Source of the DNA: Verrucomicrobiaceae bacterium UBA7681
GTDB lineage: Bacteria > Verrucomicrobiota > Verrucomicrobiia > Verrucomicrobiales > Verrucomicrobiaceae
Direction of reading: 5' to 3'
Length of the DNA stretch: 64,000 nt
Assembly (NCBI GenBank): GCA_002482965.1
Contig: DLGZ01000006.1
Location: 1,014 to 65,013, forward strand
Shown: positions 45,712 to 54,483 of the stretch, one piece after another
Position numbering within the stretch: position 1 is the stretch's first letter
How the letters are laid out: each line of letters starts with the position of its first letter
The notes under the pieces: model-generated
The model's database searches: none
What the model was told of the DNA's origin: nothing
Seen by the model: only the letters and a program-made list of their open reading frames with translations
Program-made: the position numbers and the translations under genes

Positions 45712-47994
45712 ATGTCACTCAAACTCGTCACCGAACTCAACGACATCGATCGCAGTCTGCTGCATCGCGCGATAGACGGATTCGTGCCTGAAGCGGTCTT
45801 TGATGTGCATACGCACCTGTTTCACTCGCGCCATTTCGCAGCGGGAAATCGCCCGGTGTTTCTCGAAGAAGATCGCGGATACGGCATGCCTGATTTTCAA
45901 GCGGCCATGCAGCTCTGGCTGCCGGGACGGCGGGTGGAGGGGCTGTTCTTTGGATATCCCAGCGCAGGCAATGATCGAGCAGGCGAAAATGCTTGGGTGC
46001 AGTCACAGGTGAATGCGAGCACGAATTCGCGCGCGCTCGTGCTCGCCGCGCCGAAGGATGATCCGGCGGAGGTGCGGCGGCTGCTGAGCACTGGCGTGTT
46101 TGTCGGCATCAAGCCCTACCGCCTTTACGCAGATGTGCCGGACACGCGGGAGGCGGAGATCGAATCCTTCGCACCCGAGTGGATGTGGGAGCTGTGCCAT
46201 GAGCATGGCGGCATCATGATGCTGCACATCATGCTGGCAGGCGGCATCACCGATCCGCGCAATGTCGCGGCAATCCGGCGTCTCTGCCGCCGCTACCCAC
46301 GCTGCAAGCTCGTGCTGGCTCATGTGGCGCGTTCCTTCAACTATCGCCACGCCCGCGAGGGACTCCATCATCTTGTCGATCTCGACAACGTCGTCGTGGA
46401 CACCTCCGCCGTGACGCAGGCCGGTGCCTTCCGCGCCGCGCTTGAGATCCTCGGCCCGCGCCGCGTTCTCTGGGGTAGCGACTACATGGTTAGCGAACTG
46501 CGCGGTTCTTGCGTCACGCAGGGCGATGGCTTCACCTGGATTCATCCCGAGATCAGCGCGGACAAGCTGACGATTTTTGGACAGTACACCACTGTGGGCA
46601 TCGAGTCTCTGCTCTGCCTGCGCGAGGCCTGTGAAGACACCGGCATGACGCAGGGAGATCTGGAAGACATCTTCCGCGAGAATGCGCTGCGCCTGCTCAG
46701 CCCGCCCCCTGCGGCTCCTTCTGGCCCGCAGCTTTGGGAGGAGGCCAAGACCAAAATCTCCTGCGGCACCGGCCTCCTTTCAAAGCGGGCGCACCTGTTT
46801 GATCCGCAGTCCTGGCCCTCCTATTTTTCGCGTGCGAAAGGCGCGTACATCTGGGATCTCGATGATCGGCGCTTCACCGACTTCACCGGCGGCGTCGGAG
46901 CCATTTTGCTCGGGCACGCCGATGATGAAGTGAACGCAGCGGTGAAACGCCGCGTCAATCTCGGCAGCTACGCCACGCTGGCCTCGCCAGATGAAGTCAA
47001 GCTGGCCGATGCACTTCTGGAACTGCATCCCTGGGCCGGCAAAGTGCGCTACGCACGCGGTGGCGGCGAGGCCCTCGGCCTTGCAGTACGCATTGCACGC
47101 GCCGCCACCGGCAAAAGCGGTGTCGCCTTCTGCGGCTACCATGGATGGAGCGACTGGTATCTCGCTGCAAATTTAAGCGATGATGCAGCACTCGACGGGC
47201 ATCTCCTTCCCGGCCTCCAGCCACTCGGCGTGCCGCGCGAGCTTGCAGGTACCGCCGTGCCCTTTCGCTACAATGATCTCGCTTCATTCCATGCGGCCCT
47301 GCAAAAGCTCGACGGCAAACTGGCCGCTGTGGTCATGGAGCCGATGCGCTCCGAACTCCCACGCGATGGCTTTTTGCAGCAGGTCATCGACGCCTGCCAT
47401 GCAGCCGGAGCCGTCTATGTGCTGGATGAAGTCACCAGCGGCTGGCGCTTTGGCTTTCCCGGTGCCGCACCAGGGCTAGGCATCGAGCCGGACATCTCCG
47501 TGTATGCCAAAGCCATGAGTAACGGCTATCCGGCGGGAGCCATCGTGGGAAAGAATGAGGTCATGGATGCAGCCAATGGCAGCTTCATCTCCAGCAGCTA
47601 CTGGACAGATGGTGTGGGCACCGCCGCCTCGCTAGCCTGCATTCGCAAAATGCAGCGCGAGGGCGTGCAGCAGCAGGTGTGGCAGTTGGGTGAGCGCTTG
47701 CAGTCAGGCCTGCGTGAAGTCGCCGCACGTTATCCCACCTTGCAGCTCAAAGTGGGCGGCATGCCTTGCGCACCTTCGCTCGCCTTTGCCAATCCAGCGG
47801 CGAAGCAGCACATGATTCGCCACATGCTGCAGCGCGGCTTTTTGATGTCCAGCCAGCTCTACGTCACGTGGTCCCACACAGAAGCGACGCTCGTCGAAAT
47901 GCTCGCCGCGCTGGATGAATCCCTCGTCATCGTTGCCAATACCCCCTTGGAGTCGTCACAAGGGCCGCAACAAGGCTTTGCACGTTTGGTATGA
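45712..47994 (+). CDS. Fusion of amidohydrolase (COG2159 type) and class III PLP aminotransferase
   Basis: The 760-residue protein joins two complete cytoplasmic enzymes. Residues 1-340 are an amidohydrolase_2 TIM barrel with metal-site DVHTHLFH (about 30-37), MLHIMLAG, LAHVARS and LWGSDYM. From about 345 a class III aminotransferase follows: WPSYFSRAKGAYIWDLDD, FCGYHGWSDWY, DEVTSGWRFG (PLP Asp) and YAKAMSNGYPAGAIVGK (Schiff-base Lys near 600). The usual G-T/S-G-x-E-A segment appears as GGGEALGLAVR, close to glutamate-1-semialdehyde 2,1-aminomutases. The amidohydrolase could open a lactone or lactam or remove an N-acyl group, exposing the substrate to the aminotransferase. No signal peptide is present. 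Confidence 0.85.
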   Translation: MSLKLVTELNDIDRSLLHRAIDGFVPEAVFDVHTHLFHSRHFAAGNRPVFLEEDRGYGMPDFQAAMQLWLPGRRVEGLFFGYPSAGNDRAGENAWVQSQVNASTNSRALVLAAPKDDPAEVRRLLSTGVFVGIKPYRLYADVPDTREAEIESFAPEWMWELCHEHGGIMMLHIMLAGGITDPRNVAAIRRLCRRYPRCKLVLAHVARSFNYRHAREGLHHLVDLDNVVVDTSAVTQAGAFRAALEILGPRRVLWGSDYMVSELRGSCVTQGDGFTWIHPEISADKLTIFGQYTTVGIESLLCLREACEDTGMTQGDLEDIFRENALRLLSPPPAAPSGPQLWEEAKTKISCGTGLLSKRAHLFDPQSWPSYFSRAKGAYIWDLDDRRFTDFTGGVGAILLGHADDEVNAAVKRRVNLGSYATLASPDEVKLADALLELHPWAGKVRYARGGGEALGLAVRIARAATGKSGVAFCGYHGWSDWYLAANLSDDAALDGHLLPGLQPLGVPRELAGTAVPFRYNDLASFHAALQKLDGKLAAVVMEPMRSELPRDGFLQQVIDACHAAGAVYVLDEVTSGWRFGFPGAAPGLGIEPDISVYAKAMSNGYPAGAIVGKNEVMDAANGSFISSSYWTDGVGTAASLACIRKMQREGVQQQVWQLGERLQSGLREVAARYPTLQLKVGGMPCAPSLAFANPAAKQHMIRHMLQRGFLMSSQLYVTWSHTEATLVEMLAALDESLVIVANTPLESSQGPQQGFARLV

Positions 47995-48071
47995 CTGACC
48001 AACGGAAATTTTGCTGGCAAATGAATGCCTGCACCGGAGAATACAATTGAATTTCACAGCTGAATTTAATC

Positions 48072-49460
48072 ATGCGTCCTTTGGATTATTCTTCCTATTT
48101 TCTTCGGTTCATCGCTTTGTCAGGTGCCTTGTTGTCGGTAAATGTTTTGGAGGCGGCGGTCTATGAAGTCGGTCCCAATCAAGCATACAGCGACATCGGA
48201 TCTGTCCGTTGGGAGGCGCTGGTTGCCGGGGATGAGGTGCATATTCACTGGCGGTCGCAACCGTACAAGGAGAAGTGGGTTTTGAGCTGTCGTGGCACAG
48301 AAACGAAGCCGATCACAATCAGCGGCGTGCCCGGTCCGAAAGGACAGCTACCGGTGATCGACGGCCAGGATGCAACGACGCGCGCACAGTTGAATTACTG
48401 GAACCAGGAACGTGGGGTTGTGAAGATCGGAGGATCCCATACCTCGGGTAAATCCGTTCCCGGGTACATTGTCCTGGAGAATCTGGACATCCGGGGCGGC
48501 AGGGCTCCGTTCACCTTCAAAGGCCGGCGCGGCGTCACTGCTTACAGCAAAAATGCCGCGAGTGTGAATGTGGAGGCGGTGGAGCATCTGGTGCTCCGAA
48601 ACCTCGCTCTTCATGACAGCAGCAATGGCCTCATGGTCAGCGCGCAATCAAAAAATGTGCGTGTGGAGGGCTGTCACATTTACGACAATGGCAATCCCGG
48701 CAGCATCACCGAGCACAACGCTTACACAGAGTGCGATGGAATTGTCTTCGAGGGCAATCACTTTGGACCGCTGCGGGCGGGCTGTTCCGGCAACAATCTC
48801 AAGGACCGCTCTGCAGGTTTGATTGTGTCCTGCAACTGGATCGAAGGAGGCAACAGGCAGATTGATCTGGTGGATGCCACAGGCAACGCGAAGTTAAATG
48901 CCTCGCCTGCCTATCGCCACACCCATGTCTATGGGAATGTGATCATCGAACGCGAGGGCGATGGAAGCAACCAGATCGTTCATTACGGTGGCGACAGCGA
49001 GAAGACAGGAGGGTATCGGAAAGGCGTCCTCTACTTCTACAACAACACGGTCATTTCCTTGAGAACACGATCAATCGTATTGTTCCGCCTCTCCACACAA
49101 GAGGAGACGGTCGAGTGTCAGGGAAACATCCTGCATGTCACATCCAAAGGAAATCACCTGGCACTCATGTGCAAGCTGGGGCTGCTAAAGCTCGGCAGGA
49201 ATTGGCTCAGACAGGGCTGGGTGCCCAGCGTGGACGAATTCACGGGGGAAATCCAAACCCTGGCGGGTTCGGAACAGGGCCAGGATCCTGGCTTTGTGTC
49301 TTTGCAAGGGCAGGATTTTCACCTTGCTCCAGGATCTCCATGCACAGGAACTGCGTCTGATCTCCCCGCCGGAGTGCCGCCAGTACTTCATCGTTACATA
49401 CGTCATCAAAAGATTGAGGATTTGCCTGCGGGTGGACGACGCAACCTTGGGGCTCTGTGA
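48072..49460 (+). CDS. Secreted right-handed parallel beta-helix protein (2), polysaccharide-lyase-like
   Basis: The 462-residue protein has an N-terminal signal (FIALSGALLSVNVLEAA) and the beta-helix opening YEVGPNQAYSDIGSVRWEAL. Repeated coils (NLDIRGGRAPF, NLALHDSSNGLMVSAQSKNVRVEGCHIYDNG) follow, with a C-terminal FHLAPGSPCTGT as in PL6/PL-like and right-handed beta-helix proteins. It may cleave or bind the polyanionic glycan, but the catalytic residues are not clear. Base composition is visibly more AT-rich than its neighbours and it follows an AT-rich 77-base gap. Confidence 0.75.
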   Translation: MRPLDYSSYFLRFIALSGALLSVNVLEAAVYEVGPNQAYSDIGSVRWEALVAGDEVHIHWRSQPYKEKWVLSCRGTETKPITISGVPGPKGQLPVIDGQDATTRAQLNYWNQERGVVKIGGSHTSGKSVPGYIVLENLDIRGGRAPFTFKGRRGVTAYSKNAASVNVEAVEHLVLRNLALHDSSNGLMVSAQSKNVRVEGCHIYDNGNPGSITEHNAYTECDGIVFEGNHFGPLRAGCSGNNLKDRSAGLIVSCNWIEGGNRQIDLVDATGNAKLNASPAYRHTHVYGNVIIEREGDGSNQIVHYGGDSEKTGGYRKGVLYFYNNTVISLRTRSIVLFRLSTQEETVECQGNILHVTSKGNHLALMCKLGLLKLGRNWLRQGWVPSVDEFTGEIQTLAGSEQGQDPGFVSLQGQDFHLAPGSPCTGTASDLPAGVPPVLHRYIRHQKIEDLPAGGRRNLGAL

Positions 49461-52400
49461 CTGTGAAGTTTCCCTCGCCATGTATGAGACTTCTCGTCGC
49501 CATTCTACATCTTTTGGCTCTGGGGCTGGTCTGTCGTGGTGCAAATAGAACTCCGACATTGCAAGACCCCTGGGAGGAGAGTTACGCCAATCTGGATGCC
49601 ACAGGGCCACACGTCCTGGGATGTTGGAAATTTGACGAACTGCCACTGGCAGATGCATCTGGACATGGAGCGCAACTGGTATCGAACAAAGTGAACCTGG
49701 TTCCGGATGGGCGCTTTGGTGGCGGTCTCAAGTGCGCCACTGCCACCAAAGTCGCAGTGGCTTTGCCGAGACATTCGCCGCAGGGTGCCTTTTCCGCTGA
49801 AATGTGGGTGAAGGTTGCCCCGAACACACCACAGACAAAAACTGCCTGCTTGTTAGACAAACAAGGTGCACGCATGGACGACTTTTGCTGGAACTTGCTG
49901 CCAGCAAATGAGCGCGGTCTGCGGCAAATGGTTGTAAAGCTAGGTTTTGGTTCGTTTGTAAAAGAGTTTATTTCAACGCCTGTCTTTCTGCCCGTCGACG
50001 AGTGGCGGCATCTGGCCTTCACTTATGATGGTGCCGGCAGGGTTGCCTTCTTTGCCGATTCACAACCCTCAGGTGTAGCTTTTGAAGAGCGTTGTGGTGC
50101 ATTGCATCCGGGCGCACAATCGCTCTGCCTAGGCAACAGCATCGCCGGGGCCGCAGCTTTTCCGGGGGGCATCGACGAGGTGAGGATATGTTCAGGCGTT
50201 CGTGGGTTCTCGGCTTTTTTGCTGGAAATCAACGGCGTCTCCCATATTTGGGAACGGATGGAGCGCCCTTCGTCTATGAAGATCATCTGCACCAATCTTC
50301 GTCCCCAGCCATTAACGGGAGCCGACATGACTTTTATTGTCGATGGAGTTGAGCAATCTTTCATTTTTCCTGATCTGGCTCCAGGAACCACCAACGTCAA
50401 TGCGTTCGGTCCTGACTCTTCGCTCAAACCGGGCACCTACACTTTGGAAGTTGTCATGGGCGAGGGAAGCAGCCGTGTCAGCCGTTCGCAGGAGTTTCAA
50501 ATCGTCGGCAGACGCAGTCAGATGCTTCCGGTGATCATGGATGGCATGAATCAGTCTGATCTTCCTCAGTTGCAGCCGCTGGCCTTCACCCATTGGACCG
50601 GCCTCAGCAATGATGATGCACCCTATGCGGGCACGGCGAATAGATCCCGCCCACTTGCCGTGCGGCCAAAAATTGAGGCGGGCCTTCAATCCGGACTTCG
50701 GACCGTTGCCGCCCTTGATTATGACCAACTCATGTTGAGCCGGGGGTTTCGAAAGGCAGATCGTAATGGCAAAGAGTATTCTCCTTCTGAGATCAATGCA
50801 GCTTACCCTGGAGCGGCCAATCTTATGGCTTCTTGTGGCCAAGTGTTCACAGTTTACTATCGAAACTGCAACGCCTGGTCTGGCGTTTTACTGAGATCGT
50901 CCTCATTGAGCGAAACGCATCCTGGTTTTGGTGCGGTGGATGTGGAGGCATACCGTAAATTCAGCGGTCAGGAAATCCCCGCCGAAATCCAGGGCAACGA
51001 TGTGGATTGGAAAAAGCTGCCAGGCTTTCCAACCAATCGCATGATTCCGGACGATCACCCGATACTGAAATACTATCGCTGGCTTTGGTCTGAGGGGAAT
51101 GGTTGGAAAGCAGTGAATGAAGCTTGGCATCGGGGATACGAAAAGCGCAAGCAGGATCGTACGGATGCCTGGATCATGCACCATCCATCGGTGCGTCAGC
51201 CTTCAAATGCAGGCGGCTTTAGTTCCGTAAAATACATCGGCGATCAGAGCATGAATTCGCGTGATCCGCTCATGGCTGGCTTATGCGCGGATCAACAGTT
51301 TGCCATGAGCGCCGCAAATGAGAATGAATTGGGTGTTTTTGGCATCATACCTTTGAGCTGGGATCGCTCCTTGGTTTCTCCTTTGGGCGCTGAGGGGACT
51401 GCGGAATCAATCATGCAATGGGATCGCCTCTCGCCCTTGCAGCGGATCAGCATCGCTCCTGCCATTCTTAAAGAAAATATTTGGATGATGCTCTCAAGAC
51501 CTGTGAAAGGGCTTGTGTTTACTGAAGGGTTCGCTTTGCGCACTGGCGAGAAACAGCTCCAAAGCACCCCTGGCGCCACACACCCACAGAGTTACACGGC
51601 ATTTTCAGACGTTGCGAAGCGGCTTTTGTTTCCGCTGGGTCCCATGCTTGCCAGACGTCAGACTTGGCGTTCGCCCGTGGCCATGCTGGAGAGCTTTACT
51701 TCGCAAGTGATGGCGGGTCGCGGACTTTATCGTGGAGGTTCATCGCGAACGCTGGAGGTGTGGCTGGCGTTGCAGCATGCCCACATTCAGACTGACATTG
51801 TATACGAAGAAACCCTTGCTGATGGTGGTCTGGAAGGCCGTCAGATTTTGCTCATGACAGATTGCGACGTGCTGCCCGTCAGCGTTGTCGAAAAAATAAG
51901 GAAGTGGCAGGAAATGGGCGGCAAAATAATTGCTGATGAGCACCTCTGCCCGGCACTCAAGGCAGATGCATTATTGTCAGAAGCGGTTGAGTCGACAGTT
52001 CGGGCGGACACCCCCGAAGGAAACAGCACAACACCAGACGCCTCGAATACTACGTCCGTCGTGCCGACGTTTCCGCGTTTGCCGGAGCGAATGACCCAGT
52101 TGTGTACGGACCTTGGCTGGCGGCCGCTTGTTAGTTGCGACAGTGACGATGTCATTCTGCACGCCAGCCAGACAGGGGAGGCAATCTGCTTATTTGTCAT
52201 CAATGACCGACGAGCGGCCGGCGCTTATGTCGGCCAGCATGGCCTTGTGAGGGAGGCGGGACTTCCCGTGACCGCCAATCTGAATCTTGGGCAGGAGAAG
52301 ATGAATGTCTATGATCTCTCGCATGCCGCCTTTGTGCTGCCGAAACGTGCAGACAACGGGCTCAGCATCCCTTTAAACCTAGGTCCTGCAGAGGGACGTG

Positions 52401-52723
52401 TACTGCTGCTCTCGCCTTCACCATTGCTCGAAATGCAGCTCGAACTGCCAGAGACGGCAACTTGTGGGAATATTGCGGAGGCACGCATCAATCTCACGAC
52501 TTCAGGTGGCAAGCCCATGCCTGCGGCTATTCCAGTGGCTGTCACTATTCGTAATGCGGATGGAGAGCCTGCCGAATTCGACGGTTACCACGTCGTAGAA
52601 AACGGTGAACTGATCCTGCGACTGGATCTTGCCAAAAACGAAACTCCTGGAACCTGGGAGGTGCATGTTCGGGAGCTTGCCTCGGGTATGGAGTCTGTGA
52701 AGTGGATGCAGGTGAATCCATGA
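49457..52723 (+). CDS. Large secreted LamG-containing glycosidase-like protein (1088 aa)
   Basis: After a signal peptide (MRLLVAILHLLALGLVCRGA), residues about 55-245 form a LamG/concanavalin-like lectin domain (CWKFDELPLADASGHG, FPGGIDEVRICSG). A beta-sandwich follows, then a long alpha/beta region (about 360-760) that looks like a GH TIM barrel. An alpha/beta subdomain HAHIQTDIVYEETLADGGLEGRQILLM (about 775-800) resembles the trimerisation domain of GH42 beta-galactosidases, and C-terminal beta domains end the chain. I cannot name the GH family. A GTG start at 49457 overlaps the upstream stop; ATG 49484 is the alternative. AT-rich like 48072. Confidence 0.65.
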   Translation: MTVKFPSPCMRLLVAILHLLALGLVCRGANRTPTLQDPWEESYANLDATGPHVLGCWKFDELPLADASGHGAQLVSNKVNLVPDGRFGGGLKCATATKVAVALPRHSPQGAFSAEMWVKVAPNTPQTKTACLLDKQGARMDDFCWNLLPANERGLRQMVVKLGFGSFVKEFISTPVFLPVDEWRHLAFTYDGAGRVAFFADSQPSGVAFEERCGALHPGAQSLCLGNSIAGAAAFPGGIDEVRICSGVRGFSAFLLEINGVSHIWERMERPSSMKIICTNLRPQPLTGADMTFIVDGVEQSFIFPDLAPGTTNVNAFGPDSSLKPGTYTLEVVMGEGSSRVSRSQEFQIVGRRSQMLPVIMDGMNQSDLPQLQPLAFTHWTGLSNDDAPYAGTANRSRPLAVRPKIEAGLQSGLRTVAALDYDQLMLSRGFRKADRNGKEYSPSEINAAYPGAANLMASCGQVFTVYYRNCNAWSGVLLRSSSLSETHPGFGAVDVEAYRKFSGQEIPAEIQGNDVDWKKLPGFPTNRMIPDDHPILKYYRWLWSEGNGWKAVNEAWHRGYEKRKQDRTDAWIMHHPSVRQPSNAGGFSSVKYIGDQSMNSRDPLMAGLCADQQFAMSAANENELGVFGIIPLSWDRSLVSPLGAEGTAESIMQWDRLSPLQRISIAPAILKENIWMMLSRPVKGLVFTEGFALRTGEKQLQSTPGATHPQSYTAFSDVAKRLLFPLGPMLARRQTWRSPVAMLESFTSQVMAGRGLYRGGSSRTLEVWLALQHAHIQTDIVYEETLADGGLEGRQILLMTDCDVLPVSVVEKIRKWQEMGGKIIADEHLCPALKADALLSEAVESTVRADTPEGNSTTPDASNTTSVVPTFPRLPERMTQLCTDLGWRPLVSCDSDDVILHASQTGEAICLFVINDRRAAGAYVGQHGLVREAGLPVTANLNLGQEKMNVYDLSHAAFVLPKRADNGLSIPLNLGPAEGRVLLLSPSPLLEMQLELPETATCGNIAEARINLTTSGGKPMPAAIPVAVTIRNADGEPAEFDGYHVVENGELILRLDLAKNETPGTWEVHVRELASGMESVKWMQVNP

Positions 52724-52769
52724 AATGGCATGCTCCGTGTGTGTATTTCCAACTCTAAGTCTCACAACT

Positions 52770-53744
52770 ATGATCATTGACTGTCACAACCACGTCGGCT
52801 CCGACCTGCTGTTTTACCTGCACGGTGATTTCCCGTATGCCCAGCACCTCGTTACGATGCACGACGAGGGGCGTGCACTCGGAGTGGACCGCTGGATCGT
52901 CTTCCCCTTCGTCAGCCATCTTGCACTGGACGTCACCGTCTTCATGCAAAACGAGATCAAGGACGAGAAAGGGCGTCTGCAGGACATCCCGTACGCCTTT
53001 GAAAACCGTCGCCTGATGAAGGAATGCTACGAGCTGTTTCCTGAAGAAGGAAAACGCATGCTGCCGTTTGTGATGGCAGATCCCATGCGCAACACGGCGG
53101 GGCAGGCCCAGGAACTGCGCAAGCTGCGCGGCGAATACCGCTTTCATGGCATCAAAATGCAAACCACCATCCTCCAGGCCGACGTCAAGCACCTGCGGGA
53201 TCGCGGCAAGGTCTTCGTGGAGCTCGCCGCCGAGTGGGATGTGCCATTTCTCTTTCACTCCAGCGTGGCCAAAAGCGACCTCTGGGCGCAGGCGAGCGAC
53301 ATCCTCGACATCGCGGAGGAAAATCCGCATGTGCGCTTCTGCCTCGCGCACTCCTGCCGTTATGACAAAGAGTGCCTCGACCGCGTGCAGGAACTGCCCA
53401 ACACCTGGTTCGACAACTCCGCGCACTGCATTCATTGCGAGGGCGTGGTGAAGGAGTTGCCCTATGTCGCGCCGAAAGAGCGGCGCTTTGACTCGGACTA
53501 CACCAATCCCGCCCGCGTCATCGCCGATCTGGCGGCGGCATATCCGAAAAAGTTCATGTGGGGCAGTGATTCGCCCTTTTACAGCTACGCGGCGGAGATC
53601 AACGGACAGGTCGTGCGCCTCATCAGCACCTACAAGGCCGAAGTGGAGGCACTGACGGCTGGCGGCACAGAAATGGTGGATCGCATTGCGAACACAAACA
53701 TCCGCGATTATTTGAAGCTGCATGATGAAAGCATTCTCTCTTGA
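52770..53744 (+). CDS. Amidohydrolase_2-family hydrolase (COG2159; possible sugar-lactonase)
   Basis: The 324-residue TIM-barrel protein has HNH (MIIDCHNHVG, residues 5-7), a lower-barrel FHSSVA, LAHSCR and the catalytic aspartate in WGSDSPFY. These are typical of amidohydrolase_2 enzymes such as lactonases, decarboxylases and related hydrolases. It is homologous to the N-terminal half of the 45712 fusion, but has no aminotransferase. In L-fucose- or rhamnose-type pathways such proteins hydrolyse the aldonolactone. It overlaps the next SDR by 23 bases. Confidence 0.83.
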   Translation: MIIDCHNHVGSDLLFYLHGDFPYAQHLVTMHDEGRALGVDRWIVFPFVSHLALDVTVFMQNEIKDEKGRLQDIPYAFENRRLMKECYELFPEEGKRMLPFVMADPMRNTAGQAQELRKLRGEYRFHGIKMQTTILQADVKHLRDRGKVFVELAAEWDVPFLFHSSVAKSDLWAQASDILDIAEENPHVRFCLAHSCRYDKECLDRVQELPNTWFDNSAHCIHCEGVVKELPYVAPKERRFDSDYTNPARVIADLAAAYPKKFMWGSDSPFYSYAAEINGQVVRLISTYKAEVEALTAGGTEMVDRIANTNIRDYLKLHDESILS

Positions 53745-54483
53745 AGGTCGGGCAGCATTGGTGACAGGATCATCGCAAGGTATTGGGTTGGCGCTTGCAA
53801 ATGGGCTCCATGAGTCCGGTGCCCGCGTGGTGTGCCATGGACTCACCGAACGTCCCGTGGATTTTCCTGCATGGGCCTCCTACATCCCATGCGACTTGTC
53901 CCCCCCGGAGGCTCCTGAGCAACTGGTGCAGCGTGCTTTTGAAGCGGAGCCCGGTTTGGACACACTCATCTGCAATGCAGGCAGTTTTTTCGACGTGGCT
54001 TTTCTGGAGATGACGCGGGAGCGCTGGGACAAGACGGTGAATCTCAACCTGGCATCCGTGTTTTTCGCGGCGCAGGCTTTTGCTAAGCGCCTCGTGGCTG
54101 AGAAACGCGGGGGAAGCATTGTGATCACATCTTCAACGAACGGCTTTCAGGCGGAGGCGGATTCCGCCGCGTACGACGCCAGCAAAGGGGCTCTGGTCAT
54201 GCTGACGAAGTCTCTGGCCGTCTCTTTGGCAGATCATGGCATCCGTGTGAACGGCGTGGCACCGGGCCTGATCAAGACTCCGCTCACGGCGGGGCTTCAC
54301 CATGCCAGCGACGGCAGCATGGTCGAGCACTATGAGAAGAAGATCCTGATGAAGCGATTGGGGGCTCCCGAAGATGTGGCCGGGGCAGCGGTGTTTCTTT
54401 GCTCTGATGCAGCCAGTTACATCACCGGGGAGACCATCATCATTGATGGCGGTCTGACGACGGGGCAGATTGGCCGGAGGTGA
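53722..54483 (+). CDS. SDR-family oxidoreductase (2)
   Basis: The 253-residue protein has the classical SDR pattern: VTGSSQGIG (about 15-23), NAG, catalytic Ser in ITSSTNGF, Y-x-x-x-K as YDASK and the PG motif with FLCSDAASYITGETIIIDGG. It probably oxidises a hydroxyl or reduces a keto group of a pathway acid. It is the last gene of the operon that starts at 44194 and overlaps the convergent symporter gene by 44 bases, so both 3' ends are antisense to each other. Confidence 0.87.
   Translation: MMKAFSLEGRAALVTGSSQGIGLALANGLHESGARVVCHGLTERPVDFPAWASYIPCDLSPPEAPEQLVQRAFEAEPGLDTLICNAGSFFDVAFLEMTRERWDKTVNLNLASVFFAAQAFAKRLVAEKRGGSIVITSSTNGFQAEADSAAYDASKGALVMLTKSLAVSLADHGIRVNGVAPGLIKTPLTAGLHHASDGSMVEHYEKKILMKRLGAPEDVAGAAVFLCSDAASYITGETIIIDGGLTTGQIGRR

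Noticed and set aside
47986..48002. TTGGT...ACCAA dyad 69 bases before the beta-helix gene
   Set aside because: Arms are similar to the operator, but the spacing is 7 instead of 11 bases and it overlaps the stop of the preceding gene; probably chance.
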